Assembly: GCF_023516505.1 (NCBI RefSeq)
Contig: NZ_JAMGBB010000001.1
Span: forward strand, 992,001-1,056,000
Direction of reading: 5' to 3'
Length of the DNA: 64,000 bases
From: Sphingomonas brevis
GTDB taxonomy: Bacteria; Pseudomonadota; Alphaproteobacteria; Sphingomonadales; Sphingomonadaceae
Shown here: one piece after another, positions 17,126 to 28,966 of the stretch
Layout: each line of letters begins with the position of its first letter
Position numbering within the stretch: the stretch's first letter is position 1
Made by a program: the position numbers and the translations under genes
The notes under the pieces: generated by a model
Databases searched by the model: none
What the model was told of the DNA's origin: nothing
The model's input: the letters and a program-made list of their open reading frames with translations, nothing else

Positions 17126-17234
17126 CCGATTCCTACCCGCGCCTGTAATGACTGACGATCGCCTGCCCGTATCCGGCACGCTGGCGACTGGGGCCGTTGT
17201 CGCGGCCTCGCCATTGTTTGGGGGTACTCACTCC

Positions 17235-17417
17235 ATGACTTCACAGGCGTTTCTCGACGAAGATTATTACCGCGGCCGCGCACTTGAGGAGCGGATCGCC
17301 GCCGAGGACGCGGCCCAGGCAAATGTCGCCCAGATCCATCTGGAGCTGGCCCGCATGTACGATGCCCTCGCCGACCACCCCGAGCTCCGGCCGGTCCGCA
17401 AGAGCGCGACGGCCTAG
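17235..17417 (+). CDS. Small protein, paralogue of the 16961 gene
   Basis: 60 residues starting MTSQAFLDEDYY. An earlier in-frame start at 16986 overlaps the previous small gene and is less likely. It is acidic and helical with the motif IHLELARMYDAL shared with the upstream gene. Function unknown. Confidence 0.6.
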   Translation: MTSQAFLDEDYYRGRALEERIAAEDAAQANVAQIHLELARMYDALADHPELRPVRKSATA

Positions 17418-17521
17418 ACAGGTTACGGACGAACGATTGAGCGAGGCGGGCTGGTTCACGCGGAACCTGTGCATTCCGCCGATCATTGTCGCGGGCGGAG
17501 CGGGCAAATGGAGAGTTTCAT

Positions 17522-17602
17522 ATGCGTTCCGCCCTGTTGTGGATCATCGGCGTCCCGATCCCACTCATCCTGTTGCTGGCTTATTGTACGGGGCATCTAT
17601 GA
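17522..17602 (+). CDS. 26-residue single-span membrane peptide
   Basis: ATG at 17522 with GGAGAG six bases upstream. The product is almost one transmembrane helix (LLWIIGVPIPLILLLAY) with a short polar end. The strong ribosome binding site and ideal hydrophobic profile support a real small membrane protein. Confidence 0.55.
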   Translation: MRSALLWIIGVPIPLILLLAYCTGHL

Positions 17603-17736
17603 GATGCCGAGCCGAAGTGAGGGATAGCGCAGCAATCGTGATCTTCGGCGTAGAGCCATCGAATGGCGGCCAGCGCGTCGCCGCAGGCGAACCCGACTGA
17701 CGTCACGAATTTACTTCGTGACGCCGCGTCCGCCCC

Positions 17737-18660
17737 TCAGGCGACGGCTTCTAAGGGCGCCGCCTTGCTCGCCTCGACCTGGCGCAGCAGCCATTCGCGG
17801 AAGCGCTTGATCTTGGGCACATTGCGCCGCTCCGGGGCGATGCACAGCCAGTAGCGGAAGCCGGCCGTGGCGGTCAGGTCGAACGGCTGGCACAGCCGCC
17901 CGTCCCTGACATCGTTCTTCCAGAAGGCAGGGGTCAGCAGCACGAAGCCCTGCCCGCCCATCGCGGCATGGCCCTCGTCGGCCTGGCTGTCGAGGCGAAG
18001 GCCCGGCTTCTTCGGCCGGTCGGCGCTCTCGACACCCGCCGCCTCAAACCATTTATCCCACCAATAATCCTCGGGACTGATTAGCGGCAGGTTGGGCAGA
18101 TCAGCGGGCGTCGGTGCGCGGCCCAACTGTTCGGTCATCCGCTGCCAGAAACTCGGTGCACACATCGGCGAGAAATCGACCTTCATCAGCTCGATCGCCA
18201 CCAGCCCTTCCCACGGCTGGGCTCCGGCGCGGATCGCAACATCCGCCTCGCCGGCCTTGAGGTCGACCAGCTTATTGGATGTCGCCAGCCGGACCGCGAG
18301 GTCAGGGTGCTCGACCTGGAACGCGCCCAGCCGCCATGCCAGCCAGGTATTGGCGAAGGTGAAGGTAGTGGCGACCGTCAGCAGCCCCTCATCCTCCTCG
18401 CGCAGTTCGGCAAACGCGCCTTCGATCGTATCGAACGCCTTGGTCAGCTGGGGCAGCAGCCGGAGGCCGAGGCCGGTCAGCCGCGCCCGCCCCTTCTCGC
18501 GCACGAACAAGGCAGCGCCGAGCCGCTCTTCCAATAATTTGACCTGATAGGAAACTGCGGCCTGGGTCATGCCGAGCTCATTCGCTGCGGCAGTGAAATT
18601 TTCTAGGCGCGCCGCCGCCTCGAACACTCGGACCGCGGCCAGGGGAGGAAGTCGTCGCAT
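17737..18660 (-). CDS. LysR-family transcriptional regulator, GcvA-like
   Basis: 307 residues. N-terminal winged helix-turn-helix at 1-65 (AAVRVFEAAARLENFTAAA, then QAAVSYQVKLLEERLG), followed by a periplasmic-binding-protein-like effector domain that contains the GcvA-type phrase VAIRAG. It has a divergent neighbour at 18803; the gap holds a perfect T-N11-A palindrome. Ligand unknown. Confidence 0.9.
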   Translation of the reverse strand: MRRLPPLAAVRVFEAAARLENFTAAANELGMTQAAVSYQVKLLEERLGAALFVREKGRARLTGLGLRLLPQLTKAFDTIEGAFAELREEDEGLLTVATTFTFANTWLAWRLGAFQVEHPDLAVRLATSNKLVDLKAGEADVAIRAGAQPWEGLVAIELMKVDFSPMCAPSFWQRMTEQLGRAPTPADLPNLPLISPEDYWWDKWFEAAGVESADRPKKPGLRLDSQADEGHAAMGGQGFVLLTPAFWKNDVRDGRLCQPFDLTATAGFRYWLCIAPERRNVPKIKRFREWLLRQVEASKAAPLEAVA

Positions 18661-18671
18661 AGGTTAAGACT

Positions 18672-18686
18672 ATAAGTCCGGCTTAT
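18672..18686. promoter_or_regulatory. Candidate LysR operator
   Basis: ATAAG-TCCGG-CTTAT, a perfect 5-bp dyad containing T-N11-A, 12 bases upstream of the LysR start codon and 117 bases before the divergent small gene. Placement and symmetry fit an autoregulatory LysR site. Confidence 0.6.
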
Positions 18687-18802
18687 CGCCTTTGTCCACC
18701 CTTTCATTGGGCCTCGGGTGCCACTTCAACTAGATAGTCACCAAGCGCCGGTGGCACCTCTCCCCAACCCCTGGCCACCGGCGCCAAACAATGGAGGCAA
18801 TG

Positions 18803-18979
18803 ATGAACGATCAGATTTTCGATCGCGAATATCAGGCCGGACGTGCTGCCCTTAACGACAGCTTCGGACGGCTGATCGACGGAGTTAGCCAGTCCCTGCG
18901 CGTACTCCACAAGATCAATTTCGACGCGCCCTGGAAGCATCAGGCTTCGGCCAAGACGCGGCGCGCGAAGGCGGCCTGA
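18803..18979 (+). CDS. Small protein of unknown function
   Basis: 58 residues from the ATG at 18803; GGAGG at 18794-18798 gives good spacing, better than for ATGs at 18791 or 18800. Starts MNDQIFDREYQAG, helical, with a basic C-terminus (KTRRAKAA). First of three closely spaced genes read away from the LysR regulator, which may control them. Not recognised. Confidence 0.65.
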   Translation: MNDQIFDREYQAGRAALNDSFGRLIDGVSQSLRVLHKINFDAPWKHQASAKTRRAKAA

Positions 18980-18980
18980 C

Positions 18981-19148
18981 ATGCGACAGGACGTCAATCA
19001 CAGCGAGGTCTTTGCCAGGCCGGAAACGGTCGGCGACGACCTCGCCCTGATCGTCGATGCAATCGTCGACGCGTTTCGTGGCATGGCCTCGGCCTCGCGG
19101 CTGGAAAGCCGCTGGTCGAAGCTGCGTCACTGCGGCGGAGATTGCTGA
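18981..19148 (+). CDS. Small protein of unknown function
   Basis: 55 residues, MRQDVNHSEV...HCGGDC, with ATG one base after the previous stop codon. One amphipathic helix (DDLALIVDAIVDAFRGMA) and a short Cys-Gly-Gly-Asp-Cys end. The tight spacing argues it is translated with its neighbours. Function unknown. Confidence 0.55.
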   Translation: MRQDVNHSEVFARPETVGDDLALIVDAIVDAFRGMASASRLESRWSKLRHCGGDC

Positions 19149-19150
19149 CG

Positions 19151-19453
19151 ATGATTGCCAGGCGATGGCACGGGCGGGTCCCTTGCGAGAAGACTGCGGA
19201 ATATATGCAGTTGATGGCCGAGGTGGGCCTGCCCGACTATCGTTCGACCCTCGGCAACCGCGGCGCCTGGTGCCTGTTCCGCCGCGACAATGGGATCGCC
19301 CATTTCGAGATGTTCACGCTGTGGGACGATTTCACCGCGATCCGGCGGTTCGCCGGCGAGGACATCACCAAAGCTAAATATTATGATTTCGACCCGGATT
19401 TCCTGCTCGAACTCGAACCGACGGTAGCCCATTTCGAGGTGATCGAGGGCTAA
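19151..19453 (+). CDS. Antibiotic-biosynthesis-monooxygenase (ABM) fold protein
   Basis: 100 residues from ATG 19151 (a TTG at 19142 is possible). MIARRWHGRVP, the repeated FEMFTLWDD strand and the final VAHFEVIEG match dimeric alpha-beta barrel proteins of the ABM/NIPSNAP type. Such proteins act as small monooxygenases or as stress proteins; no cofactor-specific residue is evident. Third gene of the run beside the LysR regulator. Confidence 0.7.
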   Translation: MIARRWHGRVPCEKTAEYMQLMAEVGLPDYRSTLGNRGAWCLFRRDNGIAHFEMFTLWDDFTAIRRFAGEDITKAKYYDFDPDFLLELEPTVAHFEVIEG

Positions 19454-19534
19454 GCTTCAGGCTCAATTGCGTTAGGACAGGTGGCTGCCTATAGCCGCCT
19501 CTCATTTCGCTTTGGCCCGGAGTCTTCAACGCCC

Positions 19535-20317
19535 ATGGTTCGTCGCCGCCAGATCTACGAAGGCAAGGCCAAGATCCTTTACGAAGGCCCGGAGCCCGGC
19601 ACGCTGATCCAATATTTCAAGGACGATGCGACCGCCTTCAACGCCCAGAAGCGCGGCACGATCAGCGGCAAGGGCGTGATCAACAACCGCATTTCCGAAC
19701 ATATTTTCACCGCGCTGCAGACGATCGGCGTCCCGACCCATTTCATCCGCCGCCTCAACATGCGCGAGCAGCTGATCCGCCAGGTCGAGATCATCCCGAT
19801 CGAGGTTGTGGTGCGCAACGTCGCCGCCGGTTCGATCAGCAAGCGGCTGGGGATCGAGGAAGGGACCCAGCTCCCCCGAACGATCATCGAATATTATTAC
19901 AAGGACGATGCACTCGGCGACCCGATGATCGCGGACGAGCATATCGCCTGCTTCGGCTGGGCCAGCCAAGACGAGATGAACGACATCGCCGACATGGCGA
20001 TCCGCGTGAACGACTTCATGTGCGGCATGTTTGCCGGGATCGGCATCCGGCTGATCGACTTCAAGCTGGAGTTCGGCCGGGTATGGGACGGCGATTATGC
20101 CCGCGTCATCCTGGCCGACGAAATCTCGCCTGACGGCTGCCGGCTGTGGGACATGAAGTCCAACGAGAAGCTCGACAAGGACCGTTTCCGCCAGAGCCTT
20201 GGTGGCGAAGCCGAGGCCTACCAGGAGGTTGCCCGGCGGCTCGGCCTGTTACCTGAGGGCGAAGAGGCCACTGCTGTCCTCGACCTCGACGAGCACCGCA
20301 AAAAGCGGGGGCGCTAA
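19535..20317 (+). CDS. purC: Phosphoribosylaminoimidazole-succinocarboxamide synthase
   Basis: 260 residues. [16 protein letters not shown] opens the SAICAR synthase fold, with [24 protein letters not shown] and [10 protein letters not shown] following. Joins aspartate to CAIR in purine synthesis. The start at 19535 gives the conserved N-terminus; the 18-residue extension from 19481 looks random. priA follows seven bases after the stop. Confidence 0.95.
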   Translation: MVRRRQIYEGKAKILYEGPEPGTLIQYFKDDATAFNAQKRGTISGKGVINNRISEHIFTALQTIGVPTHFIRRLNMREQLIRQVEIIPIEVVVRNVAAGSISKRLGIEEGTQLPRTIIEYYYKDDALGDPMIADEHIACFGWASQDEMNDIADMAIRVNDFMCGMFAGIGIRLIDFKLEFGRVWDGDYARVILADEISPDGCRLWDMKSNEKLDKDRFRQSLGGEAEAYQEVARRLGLLPEGEEATAVLDLDEHRKKRGR

Positions 20318-20323
20318 CTTCCG

Positions 20324-22492
20324 GTGGCCCTTCCGCGCGTTCGCGTCGTCACCCTGAACGCGGCGCTCGGTCCTCTCGACTACCGCGTTCCCGACGGCAT
20401 GACCGTCGAACCGGGCTCGGTGGTCGTCGCTCCGCTAGGGCCGCGCCAGCTGATCGGCGTCGTTTGGGAGGCAGACCGGCTCAAGACCGAGGAAGTCGGC
20501 GACAATCGTCTTCGTCCGCTCGCCGGGCTGGTCGACGTCCCGCCGATTCCCGCGCCACTTCGCCGCCTCTGTGAATGGACCGCCGATTACTACCTCTCGC
20601 CGCTGGCCGCGGTGCTGAGGATGGTGATGCCTTCCTCTGCCGCCCTCGATGGGCCGCGAACGATGGTCGAGTATCGCGCGACCGGCGACGCCCCTGCCCG
20701 CCTGACACCGCAGCGCGAGCAGGCCCTGTCACGCATCGAGTGGCGCCAGGGCACAGTCCGCGAGCTGGCCGCCCATGCCGAGGTCAGCGAAGCGGTGATG
20801 CGGGGCCTGGTTCATGCCGGCGCACTGGAGCGAGTGGAGGTCGACGGCGACCAGCCTTTTCCTGTCCCCGATCCCGATTTTGCGCCGCCAAACCTCAATG
20901 CGGAACAACAGGTCGCGGCCGGCAGCTTGTGCGCGGCTGTCGGAAACGGCTTCGACCCTGTCCTGCTGGACGGAGTCACCGGATCGGGCAAGACTGAGGT
21001 CTATTTCGAAGCAATTGCCGAGGCAGTCAGGCAGGGCCGGCAAGTCCTTGTCCTGTTGCCCGAGATCGCGCTGACCGAACCGTTCCTGACCCGCTTCACC
21101 GCCCGTTTCGGATGCGAGCCGGTGGCCTGGCACAGCGACCTCCGCTCCTCCCAGCGCCGCCGTGCCTGGCGGTCGATTTCGAAGGGCGAGGCGCAGGTCG
21201 TGGTCGGCGCCCGTTCGTCACTGTTCCTGCCCTATGCCGACCTTGGCGTGATCGTTGTCGACGAAGCGCACGAGCCGAGCTTCAAGCAGGAAGAAGGGGT
21301 TCAATATCATGCGCGCGATGTGGCCGTGATGCGCGGCCATTTCGAGCAGATCCCGGTGATCCTCGCCTCGGCCACTCCGGCGATCGAAACGCGCCACATG
21401 GTCGAGATTGGCCGCTACCGCGAGTTGAAACTGACCGAGCGCCACGGCCTTGCGCAAATGCCATCCATCGCCGCGATCGACCTGACCCAGGACCCGCCGC
21501 TGCGTGGCCGCTGGCTGGCTCCAAGCCTGGTTGCCGACCTGCAGAAGAACCTCGATGCCGGCGAGCAGTCGTTGCTGTTCTTGAACCGCCGCGGCTTCGC
21601 ACCGCTCACCCTTTGCCGCCACTGCGGCCACCGCTTCCAATGCCCTAACTGCACCGCGTGGATGGTCGAGCACCGGCTGATGCACCGGCTCGCCTGCCAT
21701 CATTGCGGCCACGTCATGCCGCCGCCCAAGGCCTGCCCCGAGTGCGGCGAGGAAGACAGCCTTGTCGCCTGCGGCCCTGGGGTCGAGCGCATTGCCGACG
21801 AGGTCGCCGAACTATTTCCCGCTGCACGCACCGCCGTCGTCACCTCCGACACCATCTGGTCGCCGGCCCGCGCCGCCGAATTCGTCCGGGCGATGGAGGC
21901 GGGTGAAATCGACATCGTCATCGGGACGCAGCTGGTGACCAAGGGCTATCATTTCCCCAACCTCACGTTGGTCGGGGTGGTCGACGCCGACCTGGGCCTG
22001 CAGGGTGGCGATCTCCGCGCCGCCGAACGCAGCTTCCAACAGATCCAGCAGGTGGCGGGCCGCGCCGGTCGGGGAGACAAGCCTGGCCGGGTGCTGGTCC
22101 AGACCCATGATCCGGACGCGCCGGTCATTGCCGCCTTGGTCAGCGGCGACGCGCCGGGCTTCTATGCCGCCGAAACGGAGGCGCGCCGCGATGCTGCAAT
22201 GCCGCCGTTCGGCCGGTTGGCGGCGATAATCATCTCCGCCGAGGACAAGAATGAAGCTGAGGCAGTCGCCCGCCGCATCAGCAATGCCGCCCCCAAGGTC
22301 GACGACATGGCGGTGTTCGGCCCTGCTCCGGCCCCGCTCGCAATGTTGCGCGGCCGCCACCGCCAGCGTCTGCTCGTCCATGCGGCGCGCAAGCTCGATG
22401 TCCAGGACGTAATCCGCGACTGGCTTGGCGAATTGGAATGGTCGAACAAGGTCCGCGTCGCGGTCGACGTCGATCCTTATAGCTTTTTGTAA
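20324..22492 (+). CDS. priA: Primosomal replication protein N' (PriA helicase)
   Basis: 722 residues with a GTG start. DNA-binding N-terminal domain, helicase core with GVTGSGKTE (Walker A) and DEAH box, and an inserted zinc module whose eight cysteines appear as CRHC, CPNC, CHHC and CPEC. C-terminal QVAGRAGRG is motif VI. It restarts stalled replication forks at branched DNA. Seven bases after purC, so probably co-transcribed. Confidence 0.95.
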   Translation: MALPRVRVVTLNAALGPLDYRVPDGMTVEPGSVVVAPLGPRQLIGVVWEADRLKTEEVGDNRLRPLAGLVDVPPIPAPLRRLCEWTADYYLSPLAAVLRMVMPSSAALDGPRTMVEYRATGDAPARLTPQREQALSRIEWRQGTVRELAAHAEVSEAVMRGLVHAGALERVEVDGDQPFPVPDPDFAPPNLNAEQQVAAGSLCAAVGNGFDPVLLDGVTGSGKTEVYFEAIAEAVRQGRQVLVLLPEIALTEPFLTRFTARFGCEPVAWHSDLRSSQRRRAWRSISKGEAQVVVGARSSLFLPYADLGVIVVDEAHEPSFKQEEGVQYHARDVAVMRGHFEQIPVILASATPAIETRHMVEIGRYRELKLTERHGLAQMPSIAAIDLTQDPPLRGRWLAPSLVADLQKNLDAGEQSLLFLNRRGFAPLTLCRHCGHRFQCPNCTAWMVEHRLMHRLACHHCGHVMPPPKACPECGEEDSLVACGPGVERIADEVAELFPAARTAVVTSDTIWSPARAAEFVRAMEAGEIDIVIGTQLVTKGYHFPNLTLVGVVDADLGLQGGDLRAAERSFQQIQQVAGRAGRGDKPGRVLVQTHDPDAPVIAALVSGDAPGFYAAETEARRDAAMPPFGRLAAIIISAEDKNEAEAVARRISNAAPKVDDMAVFGPAPAPLAMLRGRHRQRLLVHAARKLDVQDVIRDWLGELEWSNKVRVAVDVDPYSFL

Positions 22493-22574
22493 ACGCCGAT
22501 CATTTTCCTCTTTTTCAACAACTTCAGAGCAGCTAGCGTGCCAGCAGATTGGTCTTTGGGGGAAGGGTAGTTCC

Positions 22575-24158
22575 GTGCGTTTGACGTTTGTATCAGCCTT
22601 GGCACTGTTTGCTTTTGCTTCGCCCGCGCACGCCGAATGGTGGGAAGCCAGGACCGACCATTTCATCGTCTATTCGGAGAGTTCGTCGGCAGACGCCAAG
22701 AAGTTTGCCGAGAAAATGGAGCAGTTGGACATGTCCCTCCGCTCGCTCCAGAATGTGAAGTTCAGCCCGGTGACGTCGGAATCGCAGAGGCTGACGGTTT
22801 TCCGGTTCGGCGATGTTGACGACATCAGTCGCTTGGTCCCGGGAGCCGCCGGATTCTACATTCCCAACCTCAGCGGATCCAACGCCTTCACACCTGCGAA
22901 GTCCGACTCCCGAAGCACGGGAGCATTGTTGGGCTCAACCGGGGATAGCGAGAAGAAGAAGCTGGACCCGGAAAAGGTGCTGTTCCACGAATACACCCAT
23001 CATTTCATGTTCCAGCATTTCGAAGCTGCCTATCCGAGGTGGTATTCCGAAGGTTTTGCGGAGACGGTCGCGACGATCGTAATGAAGCCAGACGGCAGCT
23101 TTCACATTGGCGATCCGCCCAACTATCGGTCCGACCTGCTGTTCCAGAGCATGCTCAATGTGTCGGTCGAACGGATGCTCACATCGCAAAACAAGCCGAC
23201 CGGCGAAGATTTTTACAGCTGGTATTCGGTAGGCTGGCTGCTCAACCATTATCTGACGTTCGGGCCGAACCGCCAGGGGCAGCTCAAACAGTATTTGCGA
23301 GCGATCAAGAGTGGTGTGAAACCCGCTGACGCCGCACGTCAGACCTTCGGAGATCTCGGCAAGCTCGACAAGGAAATCAACAAATATAAGGGCAGCGGCA
23401 AGCTCGGCGGGATCGACGTGAGGATCGCCAATTTCGCACCCCCTGTTGCCCAGATGAGGCAACTTGCGCCCGACGAAGAAGCGACCATGAAGGTCCGCAT
23501 TCGAACCAAGGCAGGGGTCAACAAGAAGCTGGCGCCGAACGCGGCTCGCGACGCGCGCGTTGTCGCCGAGCGATATCCCAACAGCTATGCGGCGCAGCTT
23601 GCCTTGGCTGATGCCGAACTCGATCTCGCGGAATTCCAACCTGCCGACCTTCCAAGGGCGGAAGCGGCAGCGGATCGGGCACTCGCAGCCAAGCCGGACT
23701 CGGTCGATGCGATGATCCTGAAGGGCCGCGCACTATTGGAGCGTGGAAAGACGGACAAGGCGCAGCTGGCGGCGGCCCGGACCTGGTTCACCAAGGCCTA
23801 TAACCGTGACCCCGAGCACCCGGCTCCGCTCTATTACAATTACCTCACTTACTATGAGGCCGGCGGCAATATTCCTGAAAGCGCGATTGTTGGATTGGAA
23901 AAGGCCTATGACGAGGCGCTTTATGACGACCAGTTGAAGCTTGTGCTGACAAGACAGCTGTTGTCCGAAAAGAAGGGTCCGACTGCGCGGTCGATCCTGA
24001 TGCCGATGGCGATCAATCCGGAATTCGGCGACAGCTACAAGAAATATGCAGAGGTTTCCGACCTGATCGCCGCGCAAAAGGTCGACGAAGCTTATAAATT
24101 GCTGGCGACCACGATGGCCGAGGACGATCGAAAGCGCAGGTCCGGCGACGACGACTAG
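22575..24158 (+). CDS. Secreted metallopeptidase-like protein with TPR region
   Basis: 527 residues from a GTG at 22575, which has GGAAGGG just upstream and begins a clean signal peptide ending at SPAHA; the ATG at 22425 would overlap priA. The central FHEYTHHFM has the zinc HExxH motif, and YSEGFAE downstream supplies the third ligand, as in gluzincin-type (peptidase MA-like) enzymes. The C-terminal 230 residues show TPR-like helix pairs (ALAAKPDSVDAMILKGRALL). Likely periplasmic; substrate unknown. Confidence 0.8.
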   Translation: MRLTFVSALALFAFASPAHAEWWEARTDHFIVYSESSSADAKKFAEKMEQLDMSLRSLQNVKFSPVTSESQRLTVFRFGDVDDISRLVPGAAGFYIPNLSGSNAFTPAKSDSRSTGALLGSTGDSEKKKLDPEKVLFHEYTHHFMFQHFEAAYPRWYSEGFAETVATIVMKPDGSFHIGDPPNYRSDLLFQSMLNVSVERMLTSQNKPTGEDFYSWYSVGWLLNHYLTFGPNRQGQLKQYLRAIKSGVKPADAARQTFGDLGKLDKEINKYKGSGKLGGIDVRIANFAPPVAQMRQLAPDEEATMKVRIRTKAGVNKKLAPNAARDARVVAERYPNSYAAQLALADAELDLAEFQPADLPRAEAAADRALAAKPDSVDAMILKGRALLERGKTDKAQLAAARTWFTKAYNRDPEHPAPLYYNYLTYYEAGGNIPESAIVGLEKAYDEALYDDQLKLVLTRQLLSEKKGPTARSILMPMAINPEFGDSYKKYAEVSDLIAAQKVDEAYKLLATTMAEDDRKRRSGDDD

Positions 24159-24203
24159 GGCTTGGATGCGCAAATACCGGTGGGGAACTGGCGCCTCCTT
24201 CTT

Positions 24204-25331
24204 TTAGAGAAGTTGGCCCTGCTCCTTCCAACTGGCACCTTCCGCTTCAAGCAGCTTGCGCTTGTTGGGTAGTCCGCCGCCATAGCCGCCGAGCGTCCCG
24301 TCGGAACGGATGACCCGGTGGCATGGCACCAGAACCGCGACCGGGTTGGAACCGTTGGCGGTTCCGACCGCGCGCATGGCATCCGGCTCGCCAATGGCTC
24401 GGGCAACGTCGGCATAGCTGCGCGTTTCGCCCAGCGGGATCTTGCGCAGCTCCTGCCACACTTTCTCCTGGAAGGCGGTCCCGCGAACATCGATCGGAAG
24501 GTCATGCGCCGACGGATGGTCGATCTGGGCCAGCGCTTGCTCGACCCAAGGGGAAATCGTGCCATCGTCAGGACGGATGTCGGCATTAGGGAAACGGTTG
24601 CGTAGGGCGCGTTCATCCTCCTTGAACGTCATCCGGCAGATGCCCTTGTCCGTGGCCGCAATCAGCATGGGCCCGAGCGGGCTGTTGGCGGTGACGTAAC
24701 GGATCGTCACTCCGCGGCCGCCATCGCGCCAGGCCGACGGAGTCATGCCTAGCCGTTCCTTGGCGTCAGCATAGAAGCGGCTCGGGGCCTGATATCCGGC
24801 GTCGTAAATGGCTTCGGTCACGCTCTTGTCCTCCTGGAGATGGTGCATCGCCCGGCGGGCGCGGATGGCGCGGGCATAGGCTGCCGGTGATACGCCCATG
24901 TCACGGGTGAAGATTCGCTGGAAATGATGTTCGGCATAGCCGACCGCAGCGGCCAGGTCGGCCAGAAGCGGCGGCTCTTCGGCCGCTTCGATAATCTGCA
25001 CGGCCCTAGCCACCGCTTCACGGTCGCGGCCAACCTCGTCCGGCTTGCACCTCAGGCACGGCCGATAGCCAGCCGAACGGGCGGATTCGCCGTCCAGGAA
25101 AAACTCGACATTTTCCTGTTTCGGCCGCCGGGCGGGGCAGCTTGGCTTGCAATAAATGCCTGTCGTCTTGACCGCGCCGATCACTCGGCCATCCCAAGTC
25201 CGATCGCGGCGCTCAAAGGCTGCCCAGGCGGCTTCCGTCTCGATGGTTCGCATCAGCATGGGCCTAACATAATAGGCCGGCCTGCGTCCTGCATCCCGTG
25301 CCTTGCGGTCAAAGCGATAAGGCACATTCAT
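24204..25331 (-). CDS. ada: Ada: bifunctional methyltransferase and AraC-type regulator
   Basis: About 350-375 residues. Order: N-terminal Ada zinc domain with Cys in GIYCKPSCPAR and CLRCKP, which takes methyl groups from phosphotriesters; AraC helix-turn-helix (VGYAEHHFQRIFTRDMG); C-terminal O6-alkylguanine transferase with PCHRVI active site. It repairs alkylated DNA and activates its own regulon. The ATG at 25331 overlaps the upstream stop as ATGA, but homology starts near MLMRTIETE (25259), so the 24 extra residues are uncertain. Confidence 0.93.
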   Translation of the reverse strand: MNVPYRFDRKARDAGRRPAYYVRPMLMRTIETEAAWAAFERRDRTWDGRVIGAVKTTGIYCKPSCPARRPKQENVEFFLDGESARSAGYRPCLRCKPDEVGRDREAVARAVQIIEAAEEPPLLADLAAAVGYAEHHFQRIFTRDMGVSPAAYARAIRARRAMHHLQEDKSVTEAIYDAGYQAPSRFYADAKERLGMTPSAWRDGGRGVTIRYVTANSPLGPMLIAATDKGICRMTFKEDERALRNRFPNADIRPDDGTISPWVEQALAQIDHPSAHDLPIDVRGTAFQEKVWQELRKIPLGETRSYADVARAIGEPDAMRAVGTANGSNPVAVLVPCHRVIRSDGTLGGYGGGLPNKRKLLEAEGASWKEQGQLL

Positions 25332-25795
25332 GCGCGGCCTACCCGGGCGGCGAAGCAGCCCCGAATGGCGTTGTGCGCATCGATATGGTCGACGGCCGGA
25401 TCGCCCAGCAGGCGGCGGATTACCGCATCCGCTTCGCCCGGCTGGGCCAGAGCCGCGTCGATCATCATTCCCTCTGCATCGAATGCCCTCAACGACAGAA
25501 TGCGCCGGTCAAGCGCCGGCGGGACTTCATCCTTGTATCGCGCGGCCTCACCCGCACCTTCGCCGACGAAGATCGCGTGGCTTGCGCGATAAGGATTATC
25601 AGCTTCGTGAGAGAGGTGATTCACCAACAACAACGTCTCACCGACCGCGGCATCGTCGAGGGTGACGCGGCAGGGAAATCCGGGCTGCTTGTCAGCGATC
25701 ATCCGGATAGCGCCATGAAGCGCGAGTTCCTCATCACTGAGGCCAATGAGATGGCGAAATGGGGCCGGGTTCAGGCCTGAGATTTGGTAGGTCAT
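25328..25795 (-). CDS. DUF1203 protein
   Basis: 155 residues from ATG 25795 (MTYQISGLNP). The patterns FPCRVTLDDAAVGE, LLVNHLSHEADNPYRASHAIFV and AFDAEGMM match DUF1203. Function unknown. Overlaps ada by four bases, so it may share the alkylation response. The longer reading from 25879 is unsupported. Confidence 0.85.
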   Translation of the reverse strand: MTYQISGLNPAPFRHLIGLSDEELALHGAIRMIADKQPGFPCRVTLDDAAVGETLLLVNHLSHEADNPYRASHAIFVGEGAGEAARYKDEVPPALDRRILSLRAFDAEGMMIDAALAQPGEADAVIRRLLGDPAVDHIDAHNAIRGCFAARVGRA

Positions 25796-25979
25796 GCAAC
25801 CCGCATAAAGGAGCGTCATTGTACCAGCTTCCCGCACCTTGCGGCCAAACCCGATCAGCCGCCTTGCATCCCCCGTCACCCCCTGCTACGGGCGCGCCAA
25901 CTCATGAGGGGCGCGGGCTTTTTCAGCTGTGCCCCGTTCAATGCATGAGTGAAATTCTTTTGTCTGGAGCTTCTAGCGC

Positions 25980-28066
<2,087 letters not shown>

Positions 28067-28085
28067 AGCAAAGGACGCTTAGGCG

Positions 28086-28964
28086 ATGGCCAGCCTCAAG
28101 GCATTGAAGCTTCGTATCGGCTCGGTGAAGTCGACGCAGAAGATCACCAAGGCGATGAAGATGGTCGCTGCGGCCAAGCTGCGCCGCGCCCAGCAGAACG
28201 CCGAGGCAGGGCGGCCCTATTCGGACCGCATGGAGGAAATGGTCGCGTCGCTGACCAGCCGGGTTACCGTCGGGCCGCAATCGCACAAGCTGATCGCCGG
28301 CACCGGCAAGGACGACACCCATCTGATCGTGCTCGCTACCGGCGACCGCGGGCTCGCTGGCGCATTCAACACCAACATTGTCCGAGCCGCACGCCGCAAG
28401 GCCGAGGAACTGGAAAAGTCGGGCAAGAAGGTGCTGTTCTACATCGTCGGCCGTAAGGGCCGGCCGGTGATCCAGCGCATCTATCCGAAGGGCATTATCG
28501 CCCAGCACGACACCAGCGCGATGAAGTCGCCCGCTTATGCCGATGCACAGGCAATCGCCGACGACCTGATCGATCGGTTCGAAAGCGGCCAGTTCGACGT
28601 CGCGCATCTCGCCTACAGCGAATTCAAGTCGGTGCTGGCGCAGGAACCGCAGGTCGACCAGATCATCCCGGTCGCCCCGGCCAAGGCCGAAACGGGCGGA
28701 GCAGCAACTGCGGCGGTCGAATATGAACCCGACGAGGAAGAAATCCTCGCCGCGCTGCTTCCCAAGAACGTCACCGTGCAAGTCTATCGCGCGCTGCTCG
28801 AGAATATGGCCGGCTTCTACGGCTCGCAGATGACCGCGATGGACAATGCGACGCGCAACGCTGGCGACATGATCAACAAGCTGTCGATCCAGTATAACCG
28901 CCAGCGCCAGGCTGCGATCACGACGGAATTGGTTGAGATTATTTCGGGGGCCGAGGCCCTGTAG
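28086..28964 (+). CDS. atpG: ATP synthase F1 gamma subunit
   Basis: 292 residues. N-terminal KLRIGSVKSTQKITKAMKMV and C-terminal NKLSIQYNRQRQAAITTEL form the central coiled-coil shaft that rotates inside the alpha-beta hexamer. Followed by an intergenic palindromic repeat before atpD. Confidence 0.97.
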   Translation: MASLKALKLRIGSVKSTQKITKAMKMVAAAKLRRAQQNAEAGRPYSDRMEEMVASLTSRVTVGPQSHKLIAGTGKDDTHLIVLATGDRGLAGAFNTNIVRAARRKAEELEKSGKKVLFYIVGRKGRPVIQRIYPKGIIAQHDTSAMKSPAYADAQAIADDLIDRFESGQFDVAHLAYSEFKSVLAQEPQVDQIIPVAPAKAETGGAATAAVEYEPDEEEILAALLPKNVTVQVYRALLENMAGFYGSQMTAMDNATRNAGDMINKLSIQYNRQRQAAITTELVEIISGAEAL

Positions 28965-28966
28965 TT

